Of a stretch of DNA of 22,500 nt, positions 21,883 through 22,500 are shown one piece after another (the stretch's first letter is position 1; each line of letters begins with the position of its first letter). Source of the stretch: Dunaliella salina (lineage: Eukaryota > Chlorophyta > Chlorophyceae > Chlamydomonadales > Dunaliellaceae); contig MU069854.1 in assembly GCA_002284615.2 (NCBI GenBank), positions 137,933 to 160,432 on the forward strand. The letters run 5' to 3'. The notes under the pieces were generated by a model that saw only the letters and a program-made list of their open reading frames with translations, was not told the origin of the DNA and made no database searches. The translations under genes and the position numbers were made by a program.

Positions 21883-22445
21883 CTGTGATGCAATGAGAGG
21901 CACATATGCACAAGTATCAAATTTCAGTCACTGAAAGACACTGTAGGGGCAGCAGTGCGCGCGTCTCTGACAGGGACAGAGCAGTTTGTACATCATTTGC
22001 AGGTAATACTGCCAGCTGTGATGCAACCAAAGGCATGCATGCACAATTCTAGTCACTGAAAGATACTTTAGGGGCAGCAGTGCGCGCGTCTGGACCTCTG
22101 GCAGGGACAGAGCAGTTCTTACGTCATTTTAAAAGTGACACTGCCAGCTGTGATGCAATCAAAGGCATGCATGCACGCACACTCGATTCCAGCCGCTGAA
22201 AGACACAGAAGGAGCAGCAGGTGCATGTGTATGTGTCCTGGGCAGGGACCGAGCAGTCCGCACCATTTGCACAGAGCACCGCCGGCTGGGATGCAATCGA
22301 AAGCATGCATACACACACAATAAAATTAAAGTCACTGCAAGGAGCAGAGGGAGCAGCAGTGCAAGTGAGTCCCTGGCAGGGACTGAGCAGTCCTCACACC
22401 ATCCGCAAGTAACACCGCAAGCTGTCATGCAATCAAGGCAAGACA
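21883..22445. repeat. Acceptor-side array of e1, 132- to 138-bp period
   Basis: Anchors gccagctgtgatgcaat (or variants) lie at 21878, 22011, 22143, 22281 and 22417. Shared text includes cagggacagagcagt, gtcactgaaagacact and ggggcagcagtgcgcgcgtc. Only the copy at e1 keeps the open exon. From 22446 to 22500 nothing is recognised. Confidence 0.92.
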
Positions 22446-22500
22446 TGGAGGGAGAAGCAGCGCGAGCCTAACAGGTGGGTGGCTTGATGGAGTGGTTGCC

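Noticed and set aside
106..22412. Many plus-strand open frames of 60 to 170 codons
   Set aside because: They overlap minus-strand exons or repeat arrays, show no recognisable domain, and several are repeat translations. None has better support than the spliced minus-strand gene.

Overview
The window looks like nuclear DNA of a unicellular eukaryote. One very long gene lies on the minus strand, broken into many short exons (44 to 563 bp) separated by introns of about 0.03 to 1.6 kb that are packed with minisatellites, (CA)n/(GT)n tracts and homopolymers. A green alga is my best guess. The gene combines IPT/TIG, PA14 and Pro/Tyr-rich extracellular segments, and one exon carries an extensin-like proline tract ending in a dibasic RRSLL motif, a style common in green-algal wall and matrix proteins. 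The lineage itself is inferred, not shown.

I reconstructed 32 exons by hand (e1 to e32 in transcription order, from 21882 down to 197), giving about 1,610 codons. Twenty-one consecutive junctions, e2 through e23, agree in reading-frame phase and have GT/AG borders as drawn. Both gene ends lie outside the window. Order along the protein: an unassigned N-terminal region with the Pro/Tyr-rich tract (e1-e9), two IPT domains (e10-e12), an IPT domain (e14-e17), another (e18-e20), a divergent IPT-like stretch (e21-e22), a PA14 domain (e23-e26), then further IPT-like modules (e27-e32). IPT repeats interrupted by a PA14 domain is the layout of the fibrocystin-L (PKHD1L1) family, so I call the gene fibrocystin-like: a large secreted or membrane-anchored surface protein. 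G8 and parallel-beta-helix modules would be expected further downstream, below position 1.

The striking feature is in the introns. At a dozen or more splice junctions the intron-side DNA is a short tandem array (about 60 to 140 bp period, 2 to 6 copies) whose unit includes the end of the neighbouring exon plus its splice site. The copies lie on the intron side. Some keep splice signals and open frame; others have decayed. Acceptor-side arrays lie before e1, e3, e13, e23 and e32. Donor-side arrays lie after e6, e14, e15, e22, e26 and e29, with a whole-exon copy after e18.

One of these arrays (before e23) has been split by a 620-bp insertion (5368-5987). It has an 8-bp target duplication, CAGTG...CACTG termini and a 111-codon open stretch resembling a degenerate BED-type zinc finger, which fits a truncated hAT-like transposon. 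Sibling repeat units act as an empty site. No plus-strand gene, RNA gene or CRISPR array is supported.
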